From NCBI RefSeq assembly GCF_004345645.1, contig NZ_SLWS01000011.1:357255-421254 (forward strand): a stretch of 64,000 bases of DNA, in the 5' to 3' direction. The position numbers were made by a program, and so were the translations under genes. The notes under the pieces were generated by a model. That model was not told the DNA's origin and did no database searches. It saw only the letters and a list, made by a program, of their open reading frames with translations. Source of the stretch: Actinocrispum wychmicini (GTDB taxonomy: Bacteria > Actinomycetota > Actinomycetes > Mycobacteriales > Pseudonocardiaceae). This document shows, one piece after another, positions 46,479-54,419 of the stretch. The first letter of the stretch is position 1, and every line of letters starts with the position of its first letter.

Positions 46479-47438
46479 ATGGTGGACACGGATGTGCTGT
46501 GCCTCGGCGAGTCGATGGCACTGTTCGTTCCCGGCGAGCCCGGACCGGTGGACGAGGTCCGCACGTGGATCCGCACGGTCGGCGGCGCGGAGTCCAATGT
46601 GGCCTGCAACCTGGCCATGCTCGGCCTGCGCTCGGCGTGGGTGAGCGCGGTCGGCGCGGACGCGTTCGGCCGGGCGGTGGTGACGGCCGTGGCCGCGAAA
46701 GGCGTCGACGTGTCCGGTGTCCTGGTGGACCCGGCGCGGCCGACAGGCTTGTACGTCAAGGAAAGCAGCGCGTCCGGCAGTCCCGTGCGGTACTACCGGT
46801 GTGGGTCCGCCGCGTCCGGCCTGGGCCCGTCGGTGGTTGCCGGACTGCGCCTCGACGGCGTGCGGATCGTGCACGTAAGTGGGATCAACGCCGCCCTTTC
46901 GGACTCGTGCCTGGCACTGATGTGGGCGCTGACGGAGGCGCCCCGGAGCACCCACCGGCTGTCGTTCGACCTGAACTGGCGGCCGAAACTGTGGTCGGAT
47001 CGTGACCCGTCGGTCCTGCGCGAGCTGGCGAACGCCGCCGACATCGTGTTCGCCGGCGACGACGAGGCGGAACTGGTCTGGGGGACGGGCGAGCCCGCGG
47101 CGATCCGCAAGATCCTGCCCGACCCACGGACCCTGGTGGTGAAGCACGGCGAACGCGGCGCCACCCTGATCGAGGGCGACAGCACGCTGTTCGCGCCGGC
47201 GTTGCGGGTGGACGTCGTCGAGCCGGTCGGCGCGGGTGACGCGTTCGCCGCCGGTTTCCTCGCCGCGACACTGGCTGGCGAGTCGCTGCTGCGGCGACTG
47301 CGTTCCGGACACCTGCAGGCCGCTGTCGCACTGCGTACGCACGACGATGTCGGGACACCTTTGCCGGCTACTCTTGTGCGCTCGTTGCTCGACGCGGACG
47401 ACGAGACATGGGCCGCCACGCACCTGGGGGAGACATGA
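46479..47438 (+). CDS. PfkB-family sugar kinase, probable 2-keto-3-deoxygluconate kinase
   Basis: The 319-residue product has the ribokinase fold: GESMALFVPGEPGPVDEV near the start, VGGAESNVACNLAMLG, LSFDLNWRPKLW and the C-terminal signature VVEPVGAGDAFAAGFLAATL with the catalytic Asp. The opening residues and NWR motif match KDG kinases. It would convert KDG to KDPG for the divergently encoded aldolase. ATG 46479 lies four bases after AAGG; GTG 46482 is an alternative. It is translationally coupled to the IclR gene (ATGA). Confidence 0.88.
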   Translation: MVDTDVLCLGESMALFVPGEPGPVDEVRTWIRTVGGAESNVACNLAMLGLRSAWVSAVGADAFGRAVVTAVAAKGVDVSGVLVDPARPTGLYVKESSASGSPVRYYRCGSAASGLGPSVVAGLRLDGVRIVHVSGINAALSDSCLALMWALTEAPRSTHRLSFDLNWRPKLWSDRDPSVLRELANAADIVFAGDDEAELVWGTGEPAAIRKILPDPRTLVVKHGERGATLIEGDSTLFAPALRVDVVEPVGAGDAFAAGFLAATLAGESLLRRLRSGHLQAAVALRTHDDVGTPLPATLVRSLLDADDETWAATHLGET

Positions 47439-48178
47439 GTCAGAGTGTCGACCGGGCCCTGACGTTGCTGGCCGGGCTCGCCGAAGGCCCGAAAACCCTC
47501 GACGACCTGGCCGGGGCCGTCGGCGTGCACAAGTCGACCGTGCTGCGGCTGCTGCGCACCCTGGAATCCCACCGGTTCGTGCAACGCGACGGAGTCCGGT
47601 ACTACCGGCTCGGCACCGCCCTGTTCGACCTGGCCAACCGCTCGCTGGAGGACCGCGACGTCCGGCGCAGTGTCGAACCGGCGCTGCGGGAGCTGAACAG
47701 CCTCACCGGCCACACCGTCCACCTCGCCTCCTATGAGGACGGCGAGGTCGTCTACATCGACAAGTACGAGTCCCGCCACCAGGTCCGGATGTACTCGCGG
47801 ATCGGCAAACGCGCGCCCCTGCACTGCACGGCGGTCGCCAAGATCCTCGTCGGCGCGCTGCCCCTGACGCGACGCCAGGAGATCGCGGCGACGCTGCAGT
47901 ACCCGAAACTCACCGACAACACGATCACCACTGCCGAGGGCTATCTCGCCGAGTTGGTCCGCGTAGCGGAACGCGGGTATGCCATCGACAACGCCGAACA
48001 CGAGGACTTCATCCACTGCATCGCCGCACCCATCCGCGGCGCGCGCGGCGAGGTGCTCGCGGCCATGTCACTGTCGGTGCCGCAGGTACTGTTGGATCTT
48101 GACGGGCTGCTGGGGCTCGTGCCGGACCTGTTGCGCGCGGCGGAGAAAGCGTCCGTCGAGTGCGGGTACCACCGTTAG
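47435..48178 (+). CDS. IclR-family transcriptional regulator (cluster-linked)
   Basis: ATG 47435 overlaps the kinase stop by four bases and follows GGGGGAGAC. The 247-residue product has an N-terminal winged helix (SQSVDRALTLLAGLAEGPKT, then HKSTVLRLLRTLESHRFVQR) and a C-terminal effector domain (GEVVYIDKYESRHQVRMYSR and HCTAVAKILVGALP). Being in the kinase operon, it is the first candidate to bind the paired palindromes at 46358 and 40116 and to respond to KDG or a related acid. Repressor or activator role is not decided. Confidence 0.9.
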   Translation: MSQSVDRALTLLAGLAEGPKTLDDLAGAVGVHKSTVLRLLRTLESHRFVQRDGVRYYRLGTALFDLANRSLEDRDVRRSVEPALRELNSLTGHTVHLASYEDGEVVYIDKYESRHQVRMYSRIGKRAPLHCTAVAKILVGALPLTRRQEIAATLQYPKLTDNTITTAEGYLAELVRVAERGYAIDNAEHEDFIHCIAAPIRGARGEVLAAMSLSVPQVLLDLDGLLGLVPDLLRAAEKASVECGYHR

Positions 48179-48193
48179 GAAGGGAACACCGAG

Positions 48194-48571
48194 ATGGCCA
48201 GGACCTTCGTCCACCCGGAAGGCGCAGCCAAGCCGGCCGTACCGTTGTCGGCCGGCGTCCGGAAGGGCAACATCCTCCAGGTGGCCGGCCAGGTCGCCTT
48301 CGACCAGAGCGGCAACGTGGTGGGCACCACCGTCGCCGAGCAGACCAGGCAGGTGCTGAGCAACGTCAAGGCGGTGCTCGAAGCCGGCGGCGCCACCTTC
48401 GACGACGTGCTGATGCTCCGCGCGTACCTCACCGACGTCGCCCACTTCGGGGAGTTCAACGAGGTGTACGCGGAGGTCCTCGGCGGCGACTACCCGGCCC
48501 GCACCACGGTGTACGTCGGCCTGCCGCCCGGCCTGCTGGTGGAGATCGACGCACTCGCCGTGCTGGACTGA
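48194..48571 (+). CDS. RidA-family reactive intermediate (enamine/imine) deaminase
   Basis: The 125-residue product is a typical RidA/YjgF trimer subunit: AGVRKGNILQVAGQVAFDQS, QTRQVLSNVKAVLEAGGATF, the conserved Arg in LMLRAYLTDVAHF, and ARTTVYVGLPPGLLVEIDAL with the conserved Glu. The family hydrolyses enamines released by PLP-dependent dehydratases, which fits the PLP deaminase in the same cluster. It begins 15 bases after the IclR gene. AAGGGAACACCGAG upstream contains its ribosome site. Confidence 0.92.
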   Translation: MARTFVHPEGAAKPAVPLSAGVRKGNILQVAGQVAFDQSGNVVGTTVAEQTRQVLSNVKAVLEAGGATFDDVLMLRAYLTDVAHFGEFNEVYAEVLGGDYPARTTVYVGLPPGLLVEIDALAVLD

Positions 48572-48590
48572 ATTCGGGCGACCTGCCGGA

Positions 48591-48618
48591 TGGGGGATGG
48601 GCCTGAACGCATCCCCCA
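48591..48618. terminator. Bidirectional terminator hairpin
   Basis: TGGGGGATG (48591-48599) pairs perfectly with CATCCCCCA (48610-48618) around a 10-base loop. It lies between the convergent RidA and IclR genes and probably ends both transcripts. Confidence 0.75.
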
Positions 48619-48636
48619 CCGGCGACGCGAGGCCCG

Positions 48637-49458
48637 TTACTCGCGGGGCACCTCCGCGGGCAGTTTGGTGGAGCCGAACACGCGGGAGATCTCGATGGCG
48701 TACCGCATCACCACCGGACCGACCTCGCGGATCCGCGCCGGTTTCATGCGGGATGCCAGCGCGGACACCGAAAGCGCGCCGATGACGTCATCGGCGTGGT
48801 CGAAGATGGGGGCGGCGATACATCTCACCTCCTCTTCGTTCTCCCGGTCGTCGATGGCGTAGCCACGGCGGCGGATCCGGTCGAGGTCGGCCCGCAGGCT
48901 GTCCGCGTCGATCAGGGTCCGGTCGGTCACGGGGAGCAGACCACGGTCGATCGCGTCCTGCACGGCGTGCTCCGGAAGCCACGCCAGGATGGCCTTGCCG
49001 ACCGCCGTGCGGTAGGCGGGAACGCGGTTTCCGATCCGCGACGCCATCCGCACCTGGTGGTCGTTCTCGACCTTGTCGATGTACACCACGTCCGGTGGCT
49101 CGTAGACCACCAGGTGGCAGGTCTCGCCGAGACTGCGTTGCATGCGCCGTAACGGTTCCGCGGCCACGGTCCGCAGGTCGAGCGAGGCAAGGTAAGCCTG
49201 GCCAAGGCGCAGCGCGCCGTGGCCGAGGCGGAACCAGCCGGTTTGCCGGTCCCGGATCAGCAAGTTTGTGTCGAGCAGGGGAGTTGTCAGGCGCAGCACG
49301 CTGCTCTTGCTGATCTTCAGATCCTCGGCGATCCGTGACAGCGGAACGCCTCGGGTCTCGCCCGCCCGGTCCGACACGTAGTGCAGAACCGAGAGCGCGC
49401 GACGTAACGATGATGACTGGTTACGCGAACTGGGCTGACTGGACACGATGTGAAGCAT
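48637..49458 (-). CDS. Second IclR-family transcriptional regulator
   Basis: The 273-residue product has the IclR winged helix (SSLRRALSVLHYVSDRAGET and KSSVLRLTTPLLDTNLLI) and effector domain (VVYIDKVENDHQVRMASRIG, RTAVGKAILAWLPEHA, VRCIAAPIFDHADDV). It is divergent from the Tat-exported flavin oxidase gene, with 141 bases between starts. That gap holds a near-palindrome, TTTTGCACTGCACAA, at about 49497-49511. Control of the oxidase and perhaps of the aldonate cluster is inferred. The first 15 residues are Ser-rich and a later start is possible. Confidence 0.88.
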   Translation of the reverse strand: MLHIVSSQPSSRNQSSSLRRALSVLHYVSDRAGETRGVPLSRIAEDLKISKSSVLRLTTPLLDTNLLIRDRQTGWFRLGHGALRLGQAYLASLDLRTVAAEPLRRMQRSLGETCHLVVYEPPDVVYIDKVENDHQVRMASRIGNRVPAYRTAVGKAILAWLPEHAVQDAIDRGLLPVTDRTLIDADSLRADLDRIRRRGYAIDDRENEEEVRCIAAPIFDHADDVIGALSVSALASRMKPARIREVGPVVMRYAIEISRVFGSTKLPAEVPRE

Positions 49459-49599
49459 GACACGTGGTCTGAACCTGTTACCGGGTCAATACGACATTTT
49501 GCACTGCACAACAACGTGATCAGCATGTGGCACGCCCGGGGTGATCGGTGGTCGGGTGGAAAGCGCTGGGGTTTTAAGTGATTTCGGGGTGATCTGTCA

Positions 49600-51258
49600 A
49601 TGAATGACGTTGGACGCCGGCGCTTTCTCGCCGGCGCTGGGGCCGCGGTCGCCGTGGGGGCTGTGTCGGGCACGGGGGTGCTGGCCGGAACAGCACAGGC
49701 GGACGAACAGTCGCTGGGGCTGCCCGCGACAACTGTGAAGTCGGGCGACGCGCGGTATGTCGACATGGTCCGGGGGAGCAACCAGAGGTGGGTCGGCAAC
49801 CCGGACGTGATCCGGGTGTGCAACAGCACTGACCAGGTCGTGGCCGCGGTGCAGGACGCGGTGAACGCCGGTAAACGGATCGGCGTGCGTAGTGGTGGCC
49901 ACTGTTACGAGAACTTCGTCTACGAGGCCACCCAGGTGGTCATCGACGTCTCCGAGTTGGACCAGGTCGGCTACGACCCGGTTCGCAACGCCATCTCGGT
50001 GGGTGCCGGTGCGAATCTTTTTCAGGTATACGACGCGTTGTACCGCGTCTGGGGAGTCATCATCCCCGGCGGGTCGTGCGGCACGGTCGGCGCGGGCGGG
50101 CACATCACCGGCGGTGGCTACGGCCTGAACTCCCGCCAGTTCGGCCTGACCGTCGACTACCTCTACGGCGTCGAGGTGGTCACGGTCGACGCGGCCGGCA
50201 AGGCGAAGGTCATCGTGGCCACGCGGGACGGTTCCGACCGCGACCTGTGGTGGGCACACACGGGTGGTGGCGGCGGGAACTTCGGCGTGGTCACCCGGTT
50301 CCTGCTGAAGGCGACGACCGCCACCGGCACCGACCCGTCGACGTTCCTGCCCAGGCCACCGGCCGAACTGTTCATCAACTCGGTCGCGCTGGACTGGAAG
50401 GACGTCACCGAGGAGAACTTCACCCGGCTGGTCGACAACTACGGCAAGTGGCACGAGCGCAACAGCGCGCCCGACTCGCCGTACGACGGCATCTTCGGCC
50501 TGCTGAAGCTGAACAAGAAGACGTGGGACGCCGACCGGAACGTGACCGGTCAGATCGTGCTGCTGACCCAGGCGGACGCGTCCCGGCCCAACGCCCAGCA
50601 GTTGCTGGACACCTACCTGGCGGCGGTGTTCGACGGCGTGGACGCGCCACGGGTGCCCATGTCCGTGCGTTCCGGCGAACACGCGGCCATGCCGCACCTG
50701 TTCAAGACGCAGCGATTGCCTTGGCTGCACGGCACGTTCGAACTCAGCGGCGGTCCCTCGTGGACGTTGCGGAGCGACTACAAGTCCGCGTACCTCCGCA
50801 AGGGACACACCGCCGAGCAGATCGCGGCGACGTACAAGTGGCTCGCCACACCGGATTACAACAACGGCAACGCGTTGGTGCAGATCGACTCGTACGGCTG
50901 CCGCGTGAACGCGGTAGGATCGGCCGACACCGCTGTGCCGCAACGGGATTCGGTGTTGAAGCTGCAGTACCAGGTGTACTGGGAGGATCCGGCGGAGGAC
51001 GCCCAGCACCTGAACTGGTTCCGCAACTTCTACTCCGAGGTGTACGCCTCAACAGGAGGCGTGCCGGTCCCGAACGCGGTGACCGACGGGTGTTACGTCA
51101 ACTACCCGGACATCGACCTGCAGGACCCGTCGTTCAACAGGTCCGGCGTGCCGTGGTCCACTTTGTACTACAAGGGCAACTATCCGCGGCTGCGTCAGGT
51201 GAAGGACCGCTACGACCCGCGTAACACCTTCCGCCACCGCCAGTCGATCGAGCCCTAG
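49600..51258 (+). CDS. Tat-exported FAD-linked oxidase (BBE/AA7-like)
   Basis: The 552-residue product has a Tat signal (GRRRFLAGAGAAVAVGAVSG with a later AQA). The FAD-binding domain shows GKRIGVRSGGHCYENFVYEA, where the His is the usual covalent FAD site, and IPGGSCGTVGAGGHITGGGY, where the Cys is the second covalent site. The C-terminus has the BBE motif YVNYPDIDLQDPSF and DRYDPRNTFRHRQSI. Such bicovalent flavoenzymes include sugar and chito-oligosaccharide C1 oxidases as well as alkaloid and antibiotic oxidases. Substrate here is inferred from the adjoining GlcNAc-related genes. Confidence 0.88.
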   Translation: MNDVGRRRFLAGAGAAVAVGAVSGTGVLAGTAQADEQSLGLPATTVKSGDARYVDMVRGSNQRWVGNPDVIRVCNSTDQVVAAVQDAVNAGKRIGVRSGGHCYENFVYEATQVVIDVSELDQVGYDPVRNAISVGAGANLFQVYDALYRVWGVIIPGGSCGTVGAGGHITGGGYGLNSRQFGLTVDYLYGVEVVTVDAAGKAKVIVATRDGSDRDLWWAHTGGGGGNFGVVTRFLLKATTATGTDPSTFLPRPPAELFINSVALDWKDVTEENFTRLVDNYGKWHERNSAPDSPYDGIFGLLKLNKKTWDADRNVTGQIVLLTQADASRPNAQQLLDTYLAAVFDGVDAPRVPMSVRSGEHAAMPHLFKTQRLPWLHGTFELSGGPSWTLRSDYKSAYLRKGHTAEQIAATYKWLATPDYNNGNALVQIDSYGCRVNAVGSADTAVPQRDSVLKLQYQVYWEDPAEDAQHLNWFRNFYSEVYASTGGVPVPNAVTDGCYVNYPDIDLQDPSFNRSGVPWSTLYYKGNYPRLRQVKDRYDPRNTFRHRQSIEP

Positions 51259-51647
51259 GCACTCGCCAGTACCGCGTCGATGGCGGCCGTGTCCTGATAT
51301 TCGCGCCAGAGCACGACTTCGTCGTCGCGCGTGGTCAGCACGCCGATGAACCGGGCCGAGTGCCGCGTGCCGGTGGCGTTCAGGGTCGCGACCAGTTCGT
51401 ACTCCACGACGATCGTGTTCGGATCGGCCGTGTCGTGGATGGCGATGGTGTTGTGCTCCTCGAACGTCACCGGCATGGCGGCGCGGCCCTCTTCGGCGTA
51501 TTTGCGGAACGTCTCCCGCCCTTCGATCCGTTTCGGCCGTCCCGGCCGGGCGAACGGCGACTCGACCACGACGTCCTCGGCCCAGAGTCCCGGTCCGCCG
51601 GCCAGCCAGTCCGCGCCCATGCGCGTGTACACCTCATGTGGTGTCAT
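51255..51647 (-). CDS. NTF2/SnoaL-like protein
   Basis: The 130-residue product has the NTF2-like cone fold pattern, with an opening helix YTRMGADWLAGGPGLWAEDV, beta strands around VVVESPFARPG, and EHNTIAIHDTADPNTIVVEY followed by a C-terminal strand VVLWREYQDTAAI. Relatives are small binding proteins or isomerase-like enzymes. It is divergent from a TetR gene with two palindromes between and is the likely target. Its stop overlaps the end of the oxidase gene by four bases. Confidence 0.8.
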   Translation of the reverse strand: MTPHEVYTRMGADWLAGGPGLWAEDVVVESPFARPGRPKRIEGRETFRKYAEEGRAAMPVTFEEHNTIAIHDTADPNTIVVEYELVATLNATGTRHSARFIGVLTTRDDEVVLWREYQDTAAIDAVLASA

Positions 51648-51666
51648 CAGGTCCTCCCAGATAAAG

Positions 51667-51707
51667 TGAGTGGCAACTCAGGTTCGAAGATAATGAGTGG
51701 CGACTCA
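51667..51707. promoter_or_regulatory. Tandem palindromic TetR operators
   Basis: TGAGTGGCAACTCA (51667-51680) and TGAGTGGCGACTCA (51694-51707) are near-identical 14-base palindromes with centres 27 bases apart. They fill the space between the divergent NTF2-like and TetR genes, a classic autoregulatory layout. Confidence 0.8.
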
Positions 51708-51730
51708 TTTTGTCAACGAGGAGGGACCGA

Positions 51731-52261
51731 ATGCGTGCGGACGCCCAGCGCAACCGCGCCAAGATCCTGGCCGCGGCCGAGGAGGTCTTCGCCGCGCAGG
51801 GCGCGTCCGCGTCCACAGAGGAGGTCGCGCGCCGGGCCGGGGTCGCGATAGGCACGGTCTTCCGGCACTTCCCGACCAAGTACGACCTGCTCGCGGCCAT
51901 CATGAAGGAGGTCGCCGCCCGGCTGGCCGCCGAAGTGGAAGAGCTTGCGCAGCAAGAAGATCCCGCGGCTCTCTTCGCGTTCTTCAGCCGCCTGGTCGAA
52001 CAGGCCTCGGCGCACAAGACCGTGGTCGCGTTGTTGGAAGTGGACCTGCAGATGGGCCCGCCCCTACAGCAGATGCGGTCGGCGATCGCGGAGCTGCTCG
52101 CGTGCGCCCAACAGGGCGGCGTCATCCGGCCGGACGTCCAGCTCGACGAGGTGATGGCGCTGCTGACCGCGACCAGCCACGCCGCCCTGCACTCGGGCTG
52201 GTCGCAGGACCTGCGGGAACGCACTCTCGCCATTGTTTTCGCTGGTCTGCGGCCGTCGTAG
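51731..52261 (+). CDS. TetR-family transcriptional regulator
   Basis: ATG 51731 follows GGAGGGA; an upstream TTG would overlap the operator. The 176-residue product has the N-terminal helix-turn-helix (RNRAKILAAAEEVFAAQGAS and VARRAGVAIGTVFRHFPTKY) and a helical ligand domain resembling the C-terminal region of SbtR-type regulators. Two identical-type palindromes upstream strongly suggest it represses itself and the divergent NTF2-like gene. The inducer is unknown. Confidence 0.9.
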   Translation: MRADAQRNRAKILAAAEEVFAAQGASASTEEVARRAGVAIGTVFRHFPTKYDLLAAIMKEVAARLAAEVEELAQQEDPAALFAFFSRLVEQASAHKTVVALLEVDLQMGPPLQQMRSAIAELLACAQQGGVIRPDVQLDEVMALLTATSHAALHSGWSQDLRERTLAIVFAGLRPS

Positions 52262-52371
52262 AAATTTTCCCGGATCCCGCTGAACCGCCCCTGGGACGCG
52301 CTCGTGTTGCAGGTGAACAACCACGGCCCCGCAGATGCACCGGGGCATCAGCGGGAGAAAGGAACGTAGTC

Positions 52372-53304
52372 ATGGCAACACGTCTGAGGCACGCCATTGC
52401 GGGCGCGGTGGCACTGGGCGCGGTGCTCGTCACCGCCGCGTGCGGCGCCAGCCCGGCGACGACCAACGCGGCCAACGCGAAGGCACTGGCTGAGCCTGCC
52501 GCCGCGCCGACCGGAACGGTGGCCATTGACGACGCACCTCCCGCGGCGGGCGCCCAGAACGCGGGCCTGAAGACCGCGGACGCGGGCGCGTTGGGCACGA
52601 TCGTGACCACCGCGAACGGCATGACCCTGTACCGCTTCGACAAGGACTCCAACAAGCCGCCGACGTCCGCGTGCGTCGAAGCCTGCGCGAAGACCTGGCC
52701 GGCCGCGACCCTCACCGACGACGCCGCCCTCGAAGGCGTCGACAAGTCGCTGATCGGGTCGATCGACCGCCCGGACGGCATCAAGCAGCTCACCATCTCC
52801 GGCTGGCCGATGTACATGTACTCCAAGGACGCCAAAGCCGGGGACACCATGGGCGAGGCGGTCGGCGGCACCTGGTGGTCCGCGGCCCCGAACGGCACCC
52901 GCGCCAAGGACAAGATCAAGCCGGCCGCGCCGGGCACCACGGTCATCCGCGCGATGGACGTCAAGCCGTTCGGCAAGATCGCGACCGACGCGAACGGCTT
53001 CACCCTGTACCGCTTCGACAAGGACACCGTGAACCCGTCAGTGTCCAACTGCAACGGTGACTGCGCCAAGACCTGGCCGATCATCAAGGCCGAGGACAAC
53101 ATCGTCGCCGAGGGCATCGACAAGTCCCTCGTCGGTTCGATCACCCGCGCCGACGGCACCAAGCAGCTCACCCTGGGCGGCTGGCCGATGTACCGCTACA
53201 TCAAGGACACCAAGGTCTGCCAGACCAACGGCGAAGGCGTCGGCGGGATCTGGTTCGTGGCCTCGCCGGACGGCAAGAAGGCCAAGGACAAGATCGCCAA
53301 GTGA
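52372..53304 (+). CDS. Secreted lipoprotein with four-block Lipoprotein_15 repeats
   Basis: ATG 52372 follows GAGAAAGGAACG. The 310-residue product has a lipoprotein signal with VTAAC as lipobox, then two tandem domains each holding TLYRFDKD...C..C.KTWP and QLTISGWPMYMYSKD or QLTLGGWPMYRYIKD blocks. It is a paralogue of the 199-residue lipoprotein at 25154, doubled in length. It should be tethered outside the membrane. Function is not established; the paired cysteines and aromatic repeats suggest a redox or cofactor-binding role but this is speculative. Confidence 0.85.
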   Translation: MATRLRHAIAGAVALGAVLVTAACGASPATTNAANAKALAEPAAAPTGTVAIDDAPPAAGAQNAGLKTADAGALGTIVTTANGMTLYRFDKDSNKPPTSACVEACAKTWPAATLTDDAALEGVDKSLIGSIDRPDGIKQLTISGWPMYMYSKDAKAGDTMGEAVGGTWWSAAPNGTRAKDKIKPAAPGTTVIRAMDVKPFGKIATDANGFTLYRFDKDTVNPSVSNCNGDCAKTWPIIKAEDNIVAEGIDKSLVGSITRADGTKQLTLGGWPMYRYIKDTKVCQTNGEGVGGIWFVASPDGKKAKDKIAK

Positions 53305-53393
53305 CACCGGTCATGTGACCCGGCGCTGGCCTCCCCTCCTGCGCCTCACCGGTGCCGGGTCACAGTTGTTGGGTCCGAACCCCAACACCGTGA

Positions 53394-53422
53394 GGGCCTC
53401 GTGAGCTTCGCTCGCGAGGCCC
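53394..53422. terminator. Bidirectional terminator after the lipoprotein gene
   Basis: GGGCCTCG (53394-53401) pairs with CGAGGCCC (53415-53422), followed by TTTCCTTA. A weaker hairpin, GTTGGG with CCCCAAC, lies at about 53367-53386. The pair separates the convergent lipoprotein and response regulator genes. Confidence 0.75.
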
Positions 53423-53427
53423 TTTCC

Positions 53428-54066
53428 TTATGTACCAGACTTTCCCAACAGGCCCCGTTTGAACCCCTCGGCGACGGCCGCGGCCCGGTCGCTCACACCG
53501 AGCTTGCCGTAGATGTTCAACAGGTGCGTCTTGACCGTCGCCTCGCTGATGAACAGCTTCGCGGCGGCCTCCCGGTTCGTGGTGCCGGCCGCGACCAGTT
53601 CCAGCACTTCCAGCTCACGTTGGCTGAGCGGCCCGGCGTCCGGCGTCCGCATCCGCGTCATCAACCGGCTCGCCACGGCAGGGGACAGCACGGACTGCCC
53701 TTCAGCCGCGGCCCGGACCGCGCGCAGCAGTTCGTCGCGGGGAGCGTCCTTGAGGAGATAGCCGGTGGCGCCCGCCTCGATCGCGGGCAGCACGTAGCTG
53801 TCGGTGTCGTACGTGGTCAGCACCAGCACCCGGGCGGCGACTTTGAGCTTCGCCAGCTCGGTGATCGCGGCCAGCCCGTCCGTGCCCGGCATCCGCAGGT
53901 CCATCAGGATCACGTCCGGCCGCAACGCCTGGGCGAGCCGGACCGCCTCGGCGCCGTCGGACGCCTCGCCGAGCACCTCGAACCCGGGGTCGGCGGCGAA
54001 CATCCCGCTCAGCCCGTCCCGCACGACAGGGTGGTCGTCGGCGATCAGCAACCTGATGGGGTTCAC
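53428..54066 (-). CDS. NarL/LuxR-family response regulator
   Basis: GTG 54066 follows GGAG by five bases; the frame is open further upstream only because it enters transposon remnants. The 212-residue product has a receiver domain (RLLIADDHPVVRDGLSGMF, Asp in VILMDLRMPGTDGL, Lys in YLLKDAPRDELL) and a LuxR helix-turn-helix (LSQRELEVLELVAAGTTNRE, then EATVKTHLLNIYGKLGV). Its partner kinase is at 55694-56944 in the same direction. An IS element now lies between them, so expression of this gene may be reduced or driven by a new promoter. Confidence 0.92.
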   Translation of the reverse strand: MNPIRLLIADDHPVVRDGLSGMFAADPGFEVLGEASDGAEAVRLAQALRPDVILMDLRMPGTDGLAAITELAKLKVAARVLVLTTYDTDSYVLPAIEAGATGYLLKDAPRDELLRAVRAAAEGQSVLSPAVASRLMTRMRTPDAGPLSQRELEVLELVAAGTTNREAAAKLFISEATVKTHLLNIYGKLGVSDRAAAVAEGFKRGLLGKSGT

Positions 54067-54145
54067 CTGAACTCCAATCGGTGGAAGGAAGCCTGGTCGT
54101 GCGCGGCCAGGAGGAGCCGATCCCGCATGTCTGGCCTGCGGGCCG

Positions 54146-54417
54146 TCAACCGGGACGTTTCTGCTGTTCGATGTACTCGTTGATCGATAGTGGGGCGCCG
54201 CCGCAGGACCGGCGAAGTAGGACGGCGACCAGAAGTACTCGCGTGGCAGGTAGCGGCGCAGGTGGGTGGCGTACTCCTGACGGAACCTTCGTGAGGACAT
54301 CCCGTTGAGGCTATTGACCAACCGGGACAAGGCCACGTTCGGCGGGTAGTGCACGTGCGCATGGTCGGTCTCGCCGGTGAACTCGCGCAGCTGTGCGCCG
54401 AAAACTCCGCACACGTA
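54146..54417 (-). pseudogene. IS200/IS605 Y1 transposase (tnpA) remnant
   Basis: The visible part reads FGAQLREFTGETDHAHVHYP, with a degraded HUH motif (HAHVH), then ALSRLVNSLNGMSSRRFRQE and FWSPSYFAG. A one-base shift is needed to continue into SCGGAPLSINEYIEQQKRPG and TGA at 54146-54148, which carries the catalytic Tyr. The first 45 residues or so of a normal TnpA are missing. The gene cannot make active transposase. Confidence 0.85.
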
Positions 54418-54419
54418 GG

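Noticed and set aside
53428..54414. Response regulator with a 116-residue N-terminal extension
   Set aside because: The extension is the decayed tnpA read through in frame; the true start is GTG 54066 with GGAG upstream.
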